A DNA stretch of 64,000 nucleotides from Haloferax litoreum (GTDB lineage: Archaea > Halobacteriota > Halobacteria > Halobacteriales > Haloferacaceae). Made by a program: the position numbers and the translations under genes. Where the stretch lies: the NCBI RefSeq assembly GCF_009674605.1, contig NZ_WKJO01000003.1, positions 124,001 to 188,000 on the forward strand, in the 5' to 3' direction. Below the pieces are notes generated by a model that saw only the letters and a program-made list of their open reading frames with translations, had not been told where the DNA came from and made no database searches. Shown piece after piece: positions 43,709 to 52,122 of the stretch. Within the stretch, counting starts at the first letter, position 1. Every line of letters starts with the position of its first letter.

Positions 43709-44209
43709 TCACTCGAACACGTCGACGAAACGAGGATTCGACAGTGTTCGTAATCGTTCTGGCGTCAGTCTGAACACCGCCTCTGGAGTTCCTGCGGCGG
43801 CCCAAATCTCCTCGAACGTGTCGAACGTCGGGTCTGCGAGAACCGGACAAACCGTCGTGTGGCATGTCGGTGGCACGCCGCCGATACTCCATCCAGTCGC
43901 CGCTTTGACTTCCGATGCGTTCGCACTCCGGACGGCACTCGGGTCCGCCTCGAATTCGGCCGCTAATTTCGCCTCGTCGACGCGGTTCGCACCGCTCGTG
44001 AGGACGACGACTGTCTCGTCGCCGACGCGCATCACGATGCTCTTGACGATTTGCGCGACGTCGCACCCGATTGCGTCCGCCGCGTCGTCCGCCGTCTTCG
44101 TCCCCTCGGGAAACTCTTCGACGACGGCGTCGAAGCCGTATTCGTCTTTCAGTTGGTCAGCGAACGTCTGCGCCGTGGGATGCATACCCACGGCTTCTGC
44201 GGCTTCCAT
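43709..44209 (-). CDS. YbaK/aminoacyl-tRNA deacylase-domain protein
   Basis: 166 residues with the YbaK/ProX fold: DDAADAIGCDVAQIVKSIVMRVGDETVVVLTSGANRVDEAKLA, ATGWSIGGVPPTCHTTVCPVLADPTF. The invariant lysine in QIVKSIV and the GG(V/I)xP loop belong to this family of trans-editing factors that hydrolyse mischarged tRNA (for example Ala- or Cys-tRNA-Pro). Substrate is not readable. An internal ATG at residue 9 (MHPTAQTFADQL) is an equally good start. 72 bases separate it from the next gene. Confidence 0.88.
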   Translation of the reverse strand: MEAAEAVGMHPTAQTFADQLKDEYGFDAVVEEFPEGTKTADDAADAIGCDVAQIVKSIVMRVGDETVVVLTSGANRVDEAKLAAEFEADPSAVRSANASEVKAATGWSIGGVPPTCHTTVCPVLADPTFDTFEEIWAAAGTPEAVFRLTPERLRTLSNPRFVDVFE

Positions 44210-44281
44210 TATGAACGTTCGCCGACGAGGGGAATCGTGCCGCAGTCACCGAACGAAGTGACGATACTCGACCTGCGAGGA

Positions 44282-45397
44282 TTACCAGTGGTCGTCGAGT
44301 CCAGCGAGCAGTGCCTCTACGTCGGATTCGTCGTTGAACGCGTGGAACGACGCTCGAACAGCGTCGGGTTCCGGAATCGTTCGAACGACGACGCCGTCCG
44401 CCGCGAGTCGTTCGACGGCCAACTCGGAGTCGTCCACGGTGAACGAGACCAACCCAGATTCAGGGTCGGGTGGGCTGACGAGTCTCCCTTCGGGGACGGC
44501 GTCCACGAACTGCGCCGTCAACGTCGAAATCTGTCGTTCGATGCGGTCGAAGCCTATCGCTCGATTGAGGTCCATCGCCTCGCGGAGTGCGACGTGCGGC
44601 GCGGGGTTCGTGGTGCCGATTTCGAAGCGTTTGGCACCGGGTTCGAACTCCATGGTATCACTCGTCGGTTCTTTCACACCGCGATAGCCGACTGCGTGTG
44701 GTTCGAGCGACTCGGCTACCTCTCGCTGGACGTACAGATAGCCGGCACCCCACGGGCCGAGAAGCCACTTGTGGCCGGCGGCGGCGACGACGTCGGCGCC
44801 CCACTCGCGTACGTCGACGGGGAATTGGCCGATTGCCTGCACTGCGTCCACGAGTGAGAGTGCACCGGCGTCGCGGGCGATGTCGGCCATCTCGCGGACG
44901 GGAAGTCGCGTCCCGTAGTTCCAGGTCACGGCGCTGAAACAGACGAGGTCTGCACCCTGGACCGCCTCGGCGTACTGGTCCATATCGAGGCGTCCCCTTT
45001 CGCTCTCGACGACGCGGACTTCGACGCCCTCCTGTTTGAGACGACGCCACGGGAGGATTCCGGCGGGGTGTTCGAGGTCGGTTCTGACGACCACATCACC
45101 GGGTGACCAGTCGAGCGTCGTCGCGAGGCGATTGATTCCGTCGGTCGTACTCTGTGTCAGCGCAATTTCTTCGGTCTCGGCCCCGAGGAACGCGGCGACG
45201 TCCTCTCGAACCTCCTCGTAGGCGTCGAACGCGGTCGGATATGGCCCTTCTTCGGATGGTGAGACGTACTCGTGGTATTCGAGGAACTGGGTCGCCCGGT
45301 CGACGACGCGTCTTGGGCTTGGGCCGTGGGCACCGGTGTTCAGATAGACTGTCTCGTCGAGGGCGGGGATAGACGCACGGAGTTCCGCTGGAGTCAT
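44282..45397 (-). CDS. Class-V PLP aminotransferase (cysteine desulfurase-like)
   Basis: 371 residues. LNTGAHGPSPRRVVDRATQFL near the N-terminus, ALTQSTTDGINRLATTLDW, ALSLVDAVQAIGQFPVDVREWGADVVAAAGHKWLLGPWGAGYLYV with the PLP lysine in AGHKWL, and a C-terminal domain ending VRASFHAFNDESDVEALLAGL. This pattern fits the SufS/CsdA-like subfamily, but no catalytic-Cys loop is evident near residue ~330, so an isopenicillin-epimerase-like or other class-V activity is as likely. Its ATG overlaps the stop of the M20 peptidase gene by four bases, so the two are an operon. Confidence 0.85.
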   Translation of the reverse strand: MTPAELRASIPALDETVYLNTGAHGPSPRRVVDRATQFLEYHEYVSPSEEGPYPTAFDAYEEVREDVAAFLGAETEEIALTQSTTDGINRLATTLDWSPGDVVVRTDLEHPAGILPWRRLKQEGVEVRVVESERGRLDMDQYAEAVQGADLVCFSAVTWNYGTRLPVREMADIARDAGALSLVDAVQAIGQFPVDVREWGADVVAAAGHKWLLGPWGAGYLYVQREVAESLEPHAVGYRGVKEPTSDTMEFEPGAKRFEIGTTNPAPHVALREAMDLNRAIGFDRIERQISTLTAQFVDAVPEGRLVSPPDPESGLVSFTVDDSELAVERLAADGVVVRTIPEPDAVRASFHAFNDESDVEALLAGLDDHW

Positions 45398-46737
45398 GGA
45401 GAATCGTCACCAGATTTGGAACCGCAGGGGATAATAGTGTTTAGCATTCCCACATCTGTGGAATCGAACGTCCCGGTGCCGGTGTCGAGTCGACAGACGA
45501 GTTCGCCCGGTAGTCGGGCGTACACTTCTGCGTTCCCGACGAGTGCATCGACGGTCGTGAACTCGTCGATTGCGTGGACCGTGTTCGTCCCGAGGCCGAA
45601 CTCCACGGTGGGGACCCCGGTGTTTCGCAACCGCTTCGCGTCGCCGCCGCCGGTGGCACTTCGACGGAACACTCGCTCGCCAGTGACGTCGCCGGCGACG
45701 GCCGAGACGGCGTTCGCCAACGGGCCATCGGGGTCTTCGAACGTCCCGATAGACCAACTTACGTCACCAATCTCCACGTCGTCGTGGGTCGAGACGACGT
45801 CACGGACCGTGTCGAGGACGCGAGGCGTATCCACACCCGCCGTCAGGCGAATGTCGAGGTGTGCTTCGGCGACGTCGGGGACCACGTTCACGCTCTCGCC
45901 GCCCGCGACGACGCCGAGGTTCACCGACGGTCGTTCGAACAACGCACGAGATGCCGCCGCACCGAACGTGGGTTCGTAATACTCCACGGACTCGTCGACG
46001 ATGGCTTGGACGACCGGCGGGAGGTCGAACTGCATCTCGTGGAGTGAGGACTCGATGTCGTCGATGGCCCGACAGAGACAGCGAATCGCGTTGGTCCCGA
46101 GCATCGGTCGCGACCCGTGTGCCGACGTTCCGGACGCCTGGAGCGTCAACCAGATGCTGCCACGGTCTGCGACCGTCGTCGAGTACCGACCGTCTTCGCA
46201 CGTCGTTTCACCGATGACACAAGCGTCTGCATCGAGTGGGTTCCGTTCGAGGAGCGTCGGAAGTCCCGCGTCGCCTGCGACTTCTTCGTCGCTCACGAGG
46301 GCGAAGACGACGGTGGATTCGGGGACGGTGTCGGTTTCGACGTAGGCCTTCGCGACGGCGAGCATCGCCGCGACTGCACCTTTCATATCGGTCGCTCCTC
46401 GCCCGTATATTCGGTCGCCTTCGCGCTCACCGAGTGGGTCGTACGTCCACTCGTCGGCGTCGAACGGGACCGTATCGAGGTGTCCCTGAAGGAGGAGTGT
46501 CTGGTCAGTGGAACCGGGGAGTGTTGCGACCAAGTTCGGTTTCTCGGGGTCGGAGACGACTCGTTCCGTCTCGATACCGAGGTTCGAAAAGAACGACTCG
46601 ACCCAGTCGACGACCGCTCGCGTGTCACCCGGCGGGTTCTGCGTATCGTACCCGACGAGTGTGAGCACGAGGTCTGCAATCTCCTCGCGATGCGCACGCA
46701 GATACGTGACCGCCGGCGTGGTGTCGGATGTCGACAT
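45394..46737 (-). CDS. M20 family metallopeptidase (ArgE/DapE-like)
   Basis: 447 residues from ATG 46737 (MSTSDTTPAVTYLRAHREEIADLVLTLVGYDTQNPPGD). Two-zinc motifs: LLQGHLDTVPFDADEW, YGRGATDMKGAVAAMLA, ALVSDEEVAGDAG, and ADRGSIWLTLQASGTSAHGSRP leading to the lid domain; ATGGGDAKRLRNTGVPTVEFGLG near the C-terminus. The family hydrolyses N-acyl amino acids or dipeptides. It is first in a two-gene operon with the class-V aminotransferase. Specific substrate is not determinable. Confidence 0.9.
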   Translation of the reverse strand: MSTSDTTPAVTYLRAHREEIADLVLTLVGYDTQNPPGDTRAVVDWVESFFSNLGIETERVVSDPEKPNLVATLPGSTDQTLLLQGHLDTVPFDADEWTYDPLGEREGDRIYGRGATDMKGAVAAMLAVAKAYVETDTVPESTVVFALVSDEEVAGDAGLPTLLERNPLDADACVIGETTCEDGRYSTTVADRGSIWLTLQASGTSAHGSRPMLGTNAIRCLCRAIDDIESSLHEMQFDLPPVVQAIVDESVEYYEPTFGAAASRALFERPSVNLGVVAGGESVNVVPDVAEAHLDIRLTAGVDTPRVLDTVRDVVSTHDDVEIGDVSWSIGTFEDPDGPLANAVSAVAGDVTGERVFRRSATGGGDAKRLRNTGVPTVEFGLGTNTVHAIDEFTTVDALVGNAEVYARLPGELVCRLDTGTGTFDSTDVGMLNTIIPCGSKSGDDSP

Positions 46738-46888
46738 GGTAGTCTCTGGGTGGATGGTACGAACCGACACTGGATAAGTTTGTTCTCGATGCGCAATACT
46801 GTAGAATGGTGGTGTGTGAGTGTGTCAACCGTCGAAAATGGAGGTGGAAGGGTTCGACCCGTCGGTTCACGGGTCAGTCGTATCGTGG

Positions 46889-47380
46889 TTAGGCGCGTGG
46901 ACCGGTCCACTTCTGGAGGGTCGCAGACGACGACCCAGATTCGGCGGTCCAGACGATACGGAAGGTACCTGCGCCGAGGTCGTCGCTGGTGGAGTTCGCG
47001 AGTGCGGTCACCGTCGTTCCGGCGGCGATGTCGTCACTCGCGCCGACACCTGTGAAGTTGCTGAACGAGTGGGAGTTGAGTGGTGGGTCACCGCCGCCGT
47101 CAGTCGCGTTGAACCCAACCGTACTCGATACAGTGAGTTGACTCGCCGGGATTCCGTCGCCACTCTCGTGGGTAATCTTCAACTCGTCACCGTTGACGCT
47201 GTCGTTCGTGTACTCGAAACTGAAACTCGCCTGTGGTGCCGTCTCACTGACCTGGTCGCCGAGTCCCAGTACGAAGGTGCCGATGACGGCGGCGAGGATG
47301 ACGGTGATAGCGACCATCAGAATGACGCCGATGACCGGTGATACTGCACGTGACTCTGTGAGGAATTTTGTGATTTCCAT
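46889..47380 (-). CDS. pilA: Type IV pilin PilA-like
   Basis: 163 residues. Class III signal: short charged leader [19 protein letters not shown] with prepilin-peptidase (PibD) cleavage expected before AVSPVIG, and the conserved H-domain [27 protein letters not shown], followed by a Ser/Thr/Gly-rich globular domain with N-glycosylation sequons (FNAT, NFTG, ANST). Haloferax PilA proteins share this H-domain and form adhesion pili. The H-domain DNA (47214-47308) is identical to that of the next pilin gene. Confidence 0.93.
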   Translation of the reverse strand: MEITKFLTESRAVSPVIGVILMVAITVILAAVIGTFVLGLGDQVSETAPQASFSFEYTNDSVNGDELKITHESGDGIPASQLTVSSTVGFNATDGGGDPPLNSHSFSNFTGVGASDDIAAGTTVTALANSTSDDLGAGTFRIVWTAESGSSSATLQKWTGPRA

Positions 47381-47485
47381 TGGTGTTCTCCAAGGTAGAC
47401 CGGCCGACTGCGGGTGATTCGAAAATACTGTTCACCGTTCTGAGCGCTCGTATCCGGTACCTATTGGATATCATGACGTTCTGGA

Positions 47486-47497
47486 ACTATATAAGTT
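47486..47497 (-). promoter_or_regulatory. TATA-like box of first pilin gene
   Basis: ACTTATATAGTT on the minus strand, about 110 bases upstream of the ATG at 47380. A long leader would result. Confidence 0.45.
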
Positions 47498-47634
47498 CAC
47501 ACTGACATTATCGTGCAGTACCGTTGTTTGACCGCTGGTGTGAGGAACTCGACTGTTCCGCCGTGAATGCAAACGAGAGCAGTCGCTCAGCGGTCGAAAA
47601 ACGAGAGATGGGGGGCCAGAAGGTCGTCAGCGGT

Positions 47635-48069
47635 TCAGTTGTTGTAGGTGTACTTCTGGAGGGTCGCAGAGTTAGCACCCGACTCAGAGGTCCAGACGAC
47701 GCGGACGGTGTCGCCTCCTTCGAGGTCACCGTCGAAGTCTACGACGATAGTGTCGCCAGCGTTGAACGTGGAGTCAGCGCCGGTGTTCTTGTCCACTGCG
47801 GAGTAGGTGGTGTCAGAGGTGACCGACACGTTGAGTTGGTCCACCGAGATACCATCGCCACTCTCGTGGGTGATGGTCAGGTTGTCATCGGTCGAGTTGT
47901 AGTCGAAACTGAAACTCGCCTGTGGTGCCGTCTCACTGACCTGGTCGCCGAGTCCCAGTACGAAGGTGCCGATGACGGCGGCGAGGATGACGGTGATGGC
48001 GACCATGAGGATGACGCCGATGACTGGGGAGACTGCACGGGATTCACTGAGGAATGTCTTGATATCCAT
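47635..48069 (-). CDS. pilA: Type IV pilin PilA-like paralogue
   Basis: 144 residues from ATG 48069 ([19 protein letters not shown]); upstream codons in frame are leader DNA. Same PibD-cleavage and H-domain as the paralogue 250 bases away, then a shorter variable domain ([38 protein letters not shown]) with NST and NVS sequons. Expected to assemble into adhesive type IV pili. Each pilin gene has its own A/T-rich promoter, so they can be expressed separately. Confidence 0.93.
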   Translation of the reverse strand: MDIKTFLSESRAVSPVIGVILMVAITVILAAVIGTFVLGLGDQVSETAPQASFSFDYNSTDDNLTITHESGDGISVDQLNVSVTSDTTYSAVDKNTGADSTFNAGDTIVVDFDGDLEGGDTVRVVWTSESGANSATLQKYTYNN

Positions 48070-48170
48070 TGTTCTATTCAGGACCGGTCTCGACGCCCAC
48101 ATCGTGCCCCCGTATACGGGACTTCGAGCGGCTTCTCAGGCCGATTCCTGTTGGAATACCGTACGTTCTG

Positions 48171-48188
48171 TCTATATTTAATTTCAAG
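48171..48188 (-). promoter_or_regulatory. BRE/TATA of second pilin gene
   Basis: Minus-strand CTTGAAATTAAATATAGA: a GAAA BRE-like stretch followed by an A/T box, about 105 bases upstream of the ATG at 48069. Confidence 0.45.
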
Positions 48189-48340
48189 TAAAATAACCAC
48201 TCCATTTGGCTGGTTTATCGGCGGTTATCTGGCTCCTAACGCCTGAATTCGGGACTTCAGGGGGGCCGAGAAAATTGATTGGGGATTTGTCATTAATAGA
48301 CAAGACCACTTCGCCAACACACAAGCACTCACCGTAGATT

Positions 48341-48359
48341 ACTGCGGACATGGTGGTGT
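48341..48359 (+). other. Isolated ORB-like element 13
   Basis: ACTGCGGACATGGTGGTGT preceded by GATT: identical in the 19 bases to element 10 at the origin, but about 11.9 kb away from it. Confidence 0.75.
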
Positions 48360-48505
48360 CCATGGCACCGATGGACACCGCCTCTCATATCTCTGCTCTG
48401 CGGGCCTTCGGGCCGGTCTGACTCGGCGAAGTTCGGTCTCGTCGCCGGAGAGAAACGCGTGGACTGCTGAGGCGACCGAGTCGGTGTCGGGACGTCGCAG
48501 TCGTG

Positions 48506-48874
48506 TTACTGGGGGGCCTGCCAGAATTCCGGCGTCGCCTCGAAGTCGATTTCGGCGTCGGAAGGTGCGTGTTCGTAGAGTGCGTCGTGGACTGCCTCGT
48601 ACCCTGCGCGTGCCCCCTCTTGTGCGAGTTCGGGGTGGTCGCGCGTGTCGAAGACGATGTTCCACTGCCCGTTCGAGAGGTGCAATCCGAGGATGTACTT
48701 CCCGCGAACGTTCACGAGGAGTTGGTACGCGTGGGGGATGGTCTCGCCGTCGCGTTCGAGGTTGTATCCGCGGACCGCAATCGCTTGCTGGACTGCTTCC
48801 TGTGCTTCGAGTTCCTCCACGAACGACGCGGGAACGGCCGTCGGTGGGAGTGACTCGACGAGTTTCTCGCTCAC
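48506..48874 (-). CDS. Conserved-type hypothetical protein
   Basis: 122 residues, acidic, no membrane segment or signal. Sequence such as EAVQQAIAVRGYNLERDGETIPHAYQLLVNVRGKYILGLHLSNGQWNIVFDTRDHPELAQEG suggests a small alpha/beta domain. I do not recognise a family. It is isolated: VOC gene diverges on the right, pilins on the left. Confidence 0.65.
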   Translation of the reverse strand: MSEKLVESLPPTAVPASFVEELEAQEAVQQAIAVRGYNLERDGETIPHAYQLLVNVRGKYILGLHLSNGQWNIVFDTRDHPELAQEGARAGYEAVHDALYEHAPSDAEIDFEATPEFWQAPQ

Positions 48875-49010
48875 GTTCGTACCTCCGTGTGCCGTAATCC
48901 GCTCGGTTCCATCGTACCGTATATGGTCGGTTCAGACGGTATAGGATACACGGTCTCGTCTCGTCGCCCAGAACGAAGCGCCTTTGCACGTCTGCGTCTG
49001 CACACGAACT

Positions 49011-49430
49011 ATGACGACGCCTACTGCACACCACGTCGGTCTCACCGTCGGTGACCTCGACTCGGCAGTGACGTTCTACCGGGACGTTCTCGGCTTGTCG
49101 GTCCTCGACCGCTTCGAGGTGGGTGGCGAGGCGTTTTCGACTGCCGTCGGCGTCGAGAACGCTACCGGTCGGTTCGCACATCTCGACGGCGGTGACGCCC
49201 GTATCGAACTCGTCGAGTACGACCCGGAGGGTGACTCCCGTGACGACGCGACTCTCGACCAACCCGGTGCGACGCACCTCGGACTCTCTGTCGACGACGT
49301 CGACGCCGTCGTCGAGGGCCTGCCTTCGCACGTCGAGACACTTAGCGACCCCCAGACGACCGAAAGTGGCACGCGAATCGTCTTCCTCCGCGACCCCGAG
49401 GGGAACCTCGTCGAACTGCTCGACGTCTGA
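49011..49430 (+). CDS. VOC (glyoxalase/bleomycin-resistance-like) protein
   Basis: 139 residues from ATG 49011 (MTTPTAHHVGLTVGDLDSAVTFYRDVLGLSVLDRF). Two beta-alpha-beta-beta-beta repeats with metal-ligand positions HHVGLTV, RIELVEYD, THLGLSVDDVD and NLVELLDV (terminal Glu). Family members are lactoylglutathione lyases, dioxygenases or epimerases (methylmalonyl-CoA epimerase has the same layout). Exact activity is open. Monocistronic. Confidence 0.88.
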   Translation: MTTPTAHHVGLTVGDLDSAVTFYRDVLGLSVLDRFEVGGEAFSTAVGVENATGRFAHLDGGDARIELVEYDPEGDSRDDATLDQPGATHLGLSVDDVDAVVEGLPSHVETLSDPQTTESGTRIVFLRDPEGNLVELLDV

Positions 49431-49541
49431 CCCACCGAGACGGCACCCGTCTCGTACGGTCTCCAGAGAGGAAGCCACAAGTCCCCGACAGTCGAACTGT
49501 GACTCAGATGATGGCACGACGACGCGACGGAGGTCCGGTTC

Positions 49542-50146
49542 GTGGGCCGTAGAGACACGCTCGAAGCTGACGTGTTCCAACCGCTGTGGGCCGCCGGGTG
49601 GCAGTGGGTGTGGATTGTCGCCGGTGGTCTGTTCCTCGGTGGGTACCTCATCCTCGAATTCGGTGACGTACTTCAGGGCGGTGGGATTATCGCCGGGGGT
49701 CTGCCCTCGCAGCACTCGGCATCTGGTACGTCAACACCAACGCCGACTCGGTTCTCCAGTCGGGTATCGAGATGGGACAGTCCGCCGTCCTCGACATCGC
49801 CGGTGTGAGCAACGGCGACGCAGTCTCGTCGATACCCACAGAAGGACGCGGACTCGCGTTGGTCGACCCAGCGCGGGAGTATCATCTGACGACGCTCGTC
49901 GTCGGCGACGAAGCGTTCGTCGTCCACGACGACACGACGGTCAGTCTCGCACACCGATACTACGCTGTCGGCGACGACACCCGAGTGTACGAGTACGAGA
50001 CGCTCGACTCGGTCGCGTTCGACGACGGTGAACTCACCCTCGCACTCCGCGACGGTTCGACCGACTCCTACACGCTCGAACGCGAACCAACGGACGTGCT
50101 GTCCGCCCTTCGAACGCGACTACCGGCAGTCGAACACAGAGGTTAA
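49542..50146 (+). pseudogene. Small two-TM membrane protein, interrupted by a -1 frameshift
   Basis: A first frame from GTG 49542 encodes FQPLWAAGWQWVWIVAGGLFLGGYLILEFGDVLQGG-GIIAGGL and then loses sense at CTGCCCTCGC (~49700-49710). The next frame continues as LAALGIWYVNTNADSVLQSGIEMGQSAVLDIAGVS and a soluble C-terminal domain (GRGLALVDPAREYHLTTLVVGDEAFVVHDD ... LEREPTDVLSAL) up to 50146. Adding one base restores an uninterrupted second membrane helix (GGLALAALGIW). So one protein of about 200 residues is split. Real mutation or sequence error. Function unknown. Confidence 0.7.
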
Positions 50147-51159
50147 TCTCGCTGTCTCACTGCGTCGACGACCTGATAGTGCCAGTCGTACATCTCGTCG
50201 GCGGTCAGGTCGGCCAGTGCGTCCGCGTTCAGCGAGACGGCGTCGTCTTCGACCTGAGCGACTGCCGCAAACGGGTCCATCGCGAGTAATCGAGCGCCGA
50301 ACGTCTCGTCCCACTCGTCGTACGGAACACGCTGTTCGTCGACGAGACGAGCGAGTGCCCGATAGAACGTCCGTTGCATCATCCGGACCGGAACGTCTTC
50401 GTCTGCTTTCCCGTGCGCGTACCGGTCGATATCGTCCCACAGCGACTCGATGACGGCACGGCGGTCGGTGACCGCATCCATCGACCCGGTACCGGACGCG
50501 AGCGCCGACTGTAGCCGTGTCTCCCACGCGTCTGGGTGCCACTCGAGCGAGCGACTGAGGTTGACCAGCCACTTGTCGTGCGGGAGGTACGCGTCGTTGA
50601 CCGCGAACAGCGCCTTGATGAGCGGTTCGACTGCGGCGTCGAGAACGTAGTGCGCTTGCACCGCGTCGCCTCGGTGTATCCAACACCCTGCCGTGAGTTC
50701 GAAGTGCCACCAGCAGTCGAAGAGCAGTCCCTCGGCACGGTCTAGACCGGGTGGAGAACCGAGGTGCTGCTCGAAAGCATCGGCCAGTCTCTCGTCGGGG
50801 TCGAAGAGAACCTCCGCGTACGACCGGTCCCACCGTTCTGTCTCTGACCAGTCGCCAGATTCGAACGCTTCGATTCGCTCGATAGCGATGTCGTACAGAT
50901 GTCCGTCGACGACGGTGATGCCGGTGGCGATGGGTGCGCGCCCGGCCATCCACGCATCGTGGTGGTCGTCGGTGAGATAGAGCGTCACGTCGATTTCCGA
51001 CAGGTCGTCACCGTACCCGCGCGCGAGGCCACCGTTGAGCGTCACGCCAACGACGCCCGGTAGTGATTCGAACTGTGGAAGCGTGGTTTCGAGGTGGTCA
51101 CGGAGGGCGTCGACCTGATTCGGACGGTCGATTGTCGGGGTTGGGCGGGCGTTCTTCAC
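50143..51159 (-). CDS. Nucleotidyltransferase-fold protein (DUF4037-like)
   Basis: 338 residues from GTG 51159 (MKNARPTPTIDRPNQVDALRDHL), chosen because it falls six bases after the preceding gene and longer frames lie antisense to or inside the protease gene. The pol-beta-type active site is GVTLNGGLARGYGDDLSEIDVTLYL (GG, then D/E-x-D-like EID). A C-terminal helical domain follows (ELTAGCWIHRGDAVQAHYVLDAAVEPLIKALFAVND). Family members resemble aminoglycoside nucleotidyltransferases but archaeal substrates are unknown. Ends convergently with the frameshifted membrane protein (four-base overlap). Confidence 0.82.
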   Translation of the reverse strand: MKNARPTPTIDRPNQVDALRDHLETTLPQFESLPGVVGVTLNGGLARGYGDDLSEIDVTLYLTDDHHDAWMAGRAPIATGITVVDGHLYDIAIERIEAFESGDWSETERWDRSYAEVLFDPDERLADAFEQHLGSPPGLDRAEGLLFDCWWHFELTAGCWIHRGDAVQAHYVLDAAVEPLIKALFAVNDAYLPHDKWLVNLSRSLEWHPDAWETRLQSALASGTGSMDAVTDRRAVIESLWDDIDRYAHGKADEDVPVRMMQRTFYRALARLVDEQRVPYDEWDETFGARLLAMDPFAAVAQVEDDAVSLNADALADLTADEMYDWHYQVVDAVRQRD

Positions 51160-51164
51160 TGGCG

Positions 51165-52040
51165 TTAGTCCTCGAATTGGCCAGATGTGTGTTTGGGTTC
51201 GACTCGCCCCGAAGAGAGGTGGATTCCGACGACGGCGACGACGATGGCGACGACGGCCCACGTGATGACTGCGTGTGAGACGTACATCGACACGAGTGAC
51301 TCCCAATTGACCACGTCGCCGACGATGACCAGGTCGACGTCGAGGGGAACGCGGCCCTGCGTCGAGTTGTCCGTCCCGTGCATGAGCATCGCGAGGAACG
51401 CACTCCCGCCCGAACCGTTGTATATCCACGCGAGGAGGATGGAGAACGCGACGATACCGACGAAGTACGAGACAGTCAACGCGAGGGGCCAGTCGGCGCG
51501 CATCCCTCCGGGGAAGACGAACTGCGGGAGGTGCCACCCGCCCCACAGGATGCCGAGTACGACCGCTGCTCGGAACGCACCGTAACGTTCCTGTAACTCC
51601 GGTTGTGCGAACCCACGCCACCCGAGTTCTTCTTGTCCGCCGCCGATGAGCGTACCGAGCACGATGCCGATGACGATAGAGATGGGGTCGAACTCGAACG
51701 ACGCCCAGTCGACGGGTCCACCGAGTGCCCACGAGGCGATACCGGAGGCGTAGGTGATGACGAACGGGATGCCGATGGCAAGGGCGTACCACTTCGGATG
51801 GACGCGGAATTTCAGGATATCGCGCAGCCATCCCCGGACAGATTCGCCACTCGCGGAGAGGACGAGTGCGGCGGCGACGACGGGTGACAGCGGACTCAAG
51901 AACCCCTCGAAGAACCACGTCGTCCACGAGGGTTCCATCCCGGCGAGTTTCACTGCACCTTCGATACTCCACGAGATGGCGTAGGCGAGGAGGAAGAACG
52001 CGGCGATGCGGTGTCGCCGAATCCAGTCAGCGGAGACCAT
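51165..52040 (-). CDS. CPBP family intramembrane glutamic protease
   Basis: 291 residues with about eight membrane segments. Catalytic motifs of the CAAX/CPBP (Abi) family: GGGQEELGWRGFAQPEL (EExxxR), ILWGGWHLPQF (second motif His) and the third motif near AFLAMLMHGTDNS. Archaeal members cleave membrane substrates or act in prenyl-protein-like processing and self-immunity. It shares orientation with the nucleotidyltransferase gene six bases downstream, so they are probably cotranscribed from the A/T-rich promoter at ~52060-52110. Confidence 0.9.
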   Translation of the reverse strand: MVSADWIRRHRIAAFFLLAYAISWSIEGAVKLAGMEPSWTTWFFEGFLSPLSPVVAAALVLSASGESVRGWLRDILKFRVHPKWYALAIGIPFVITYASGIASWALGGPVDWASFEFDPISIVIGIVLGTLIGGGQEELGWRGFAQPELQERYGAFRAAVVLGILWGGWHLPQFVFPGGMRADWPLALTVSYFVGIVAFSILLAWIYNGSGGSAFLAMLMHGTDNSTQGRVPLDVDLVIVGDVVNWESLVSMYVSHAVITWAVVAIVVAVVGIHLSSGRVEPKHTSGQFED

Positions 52041-52122
52041 GCACGACGGTTCGCGCCCGGAGGTGAAATAACTTATCTAAATAATTACATTTTGTCAGAG
52101 GTATAACTCAAAATAGTTTGAG

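Larger units (their letters stand above)
48070..48505. other. Intergenic region with isolated ORB-like box
   Basis: About 435 bases between the second pilin gene and a hypothetical gene. Holds the pilin promoter and an ORB-like element at 48341-48359. Long open frames through this stretch have no family features. Confidence 0.5.

Noticed and set aside
48339-49715. 458-codon minus-strand frame covering the hypothetical and VOC genes
   Set aside because: Arg/Thr-rich without motifs; it overlaps the VOC protein, which is clearly real on the plus strand.
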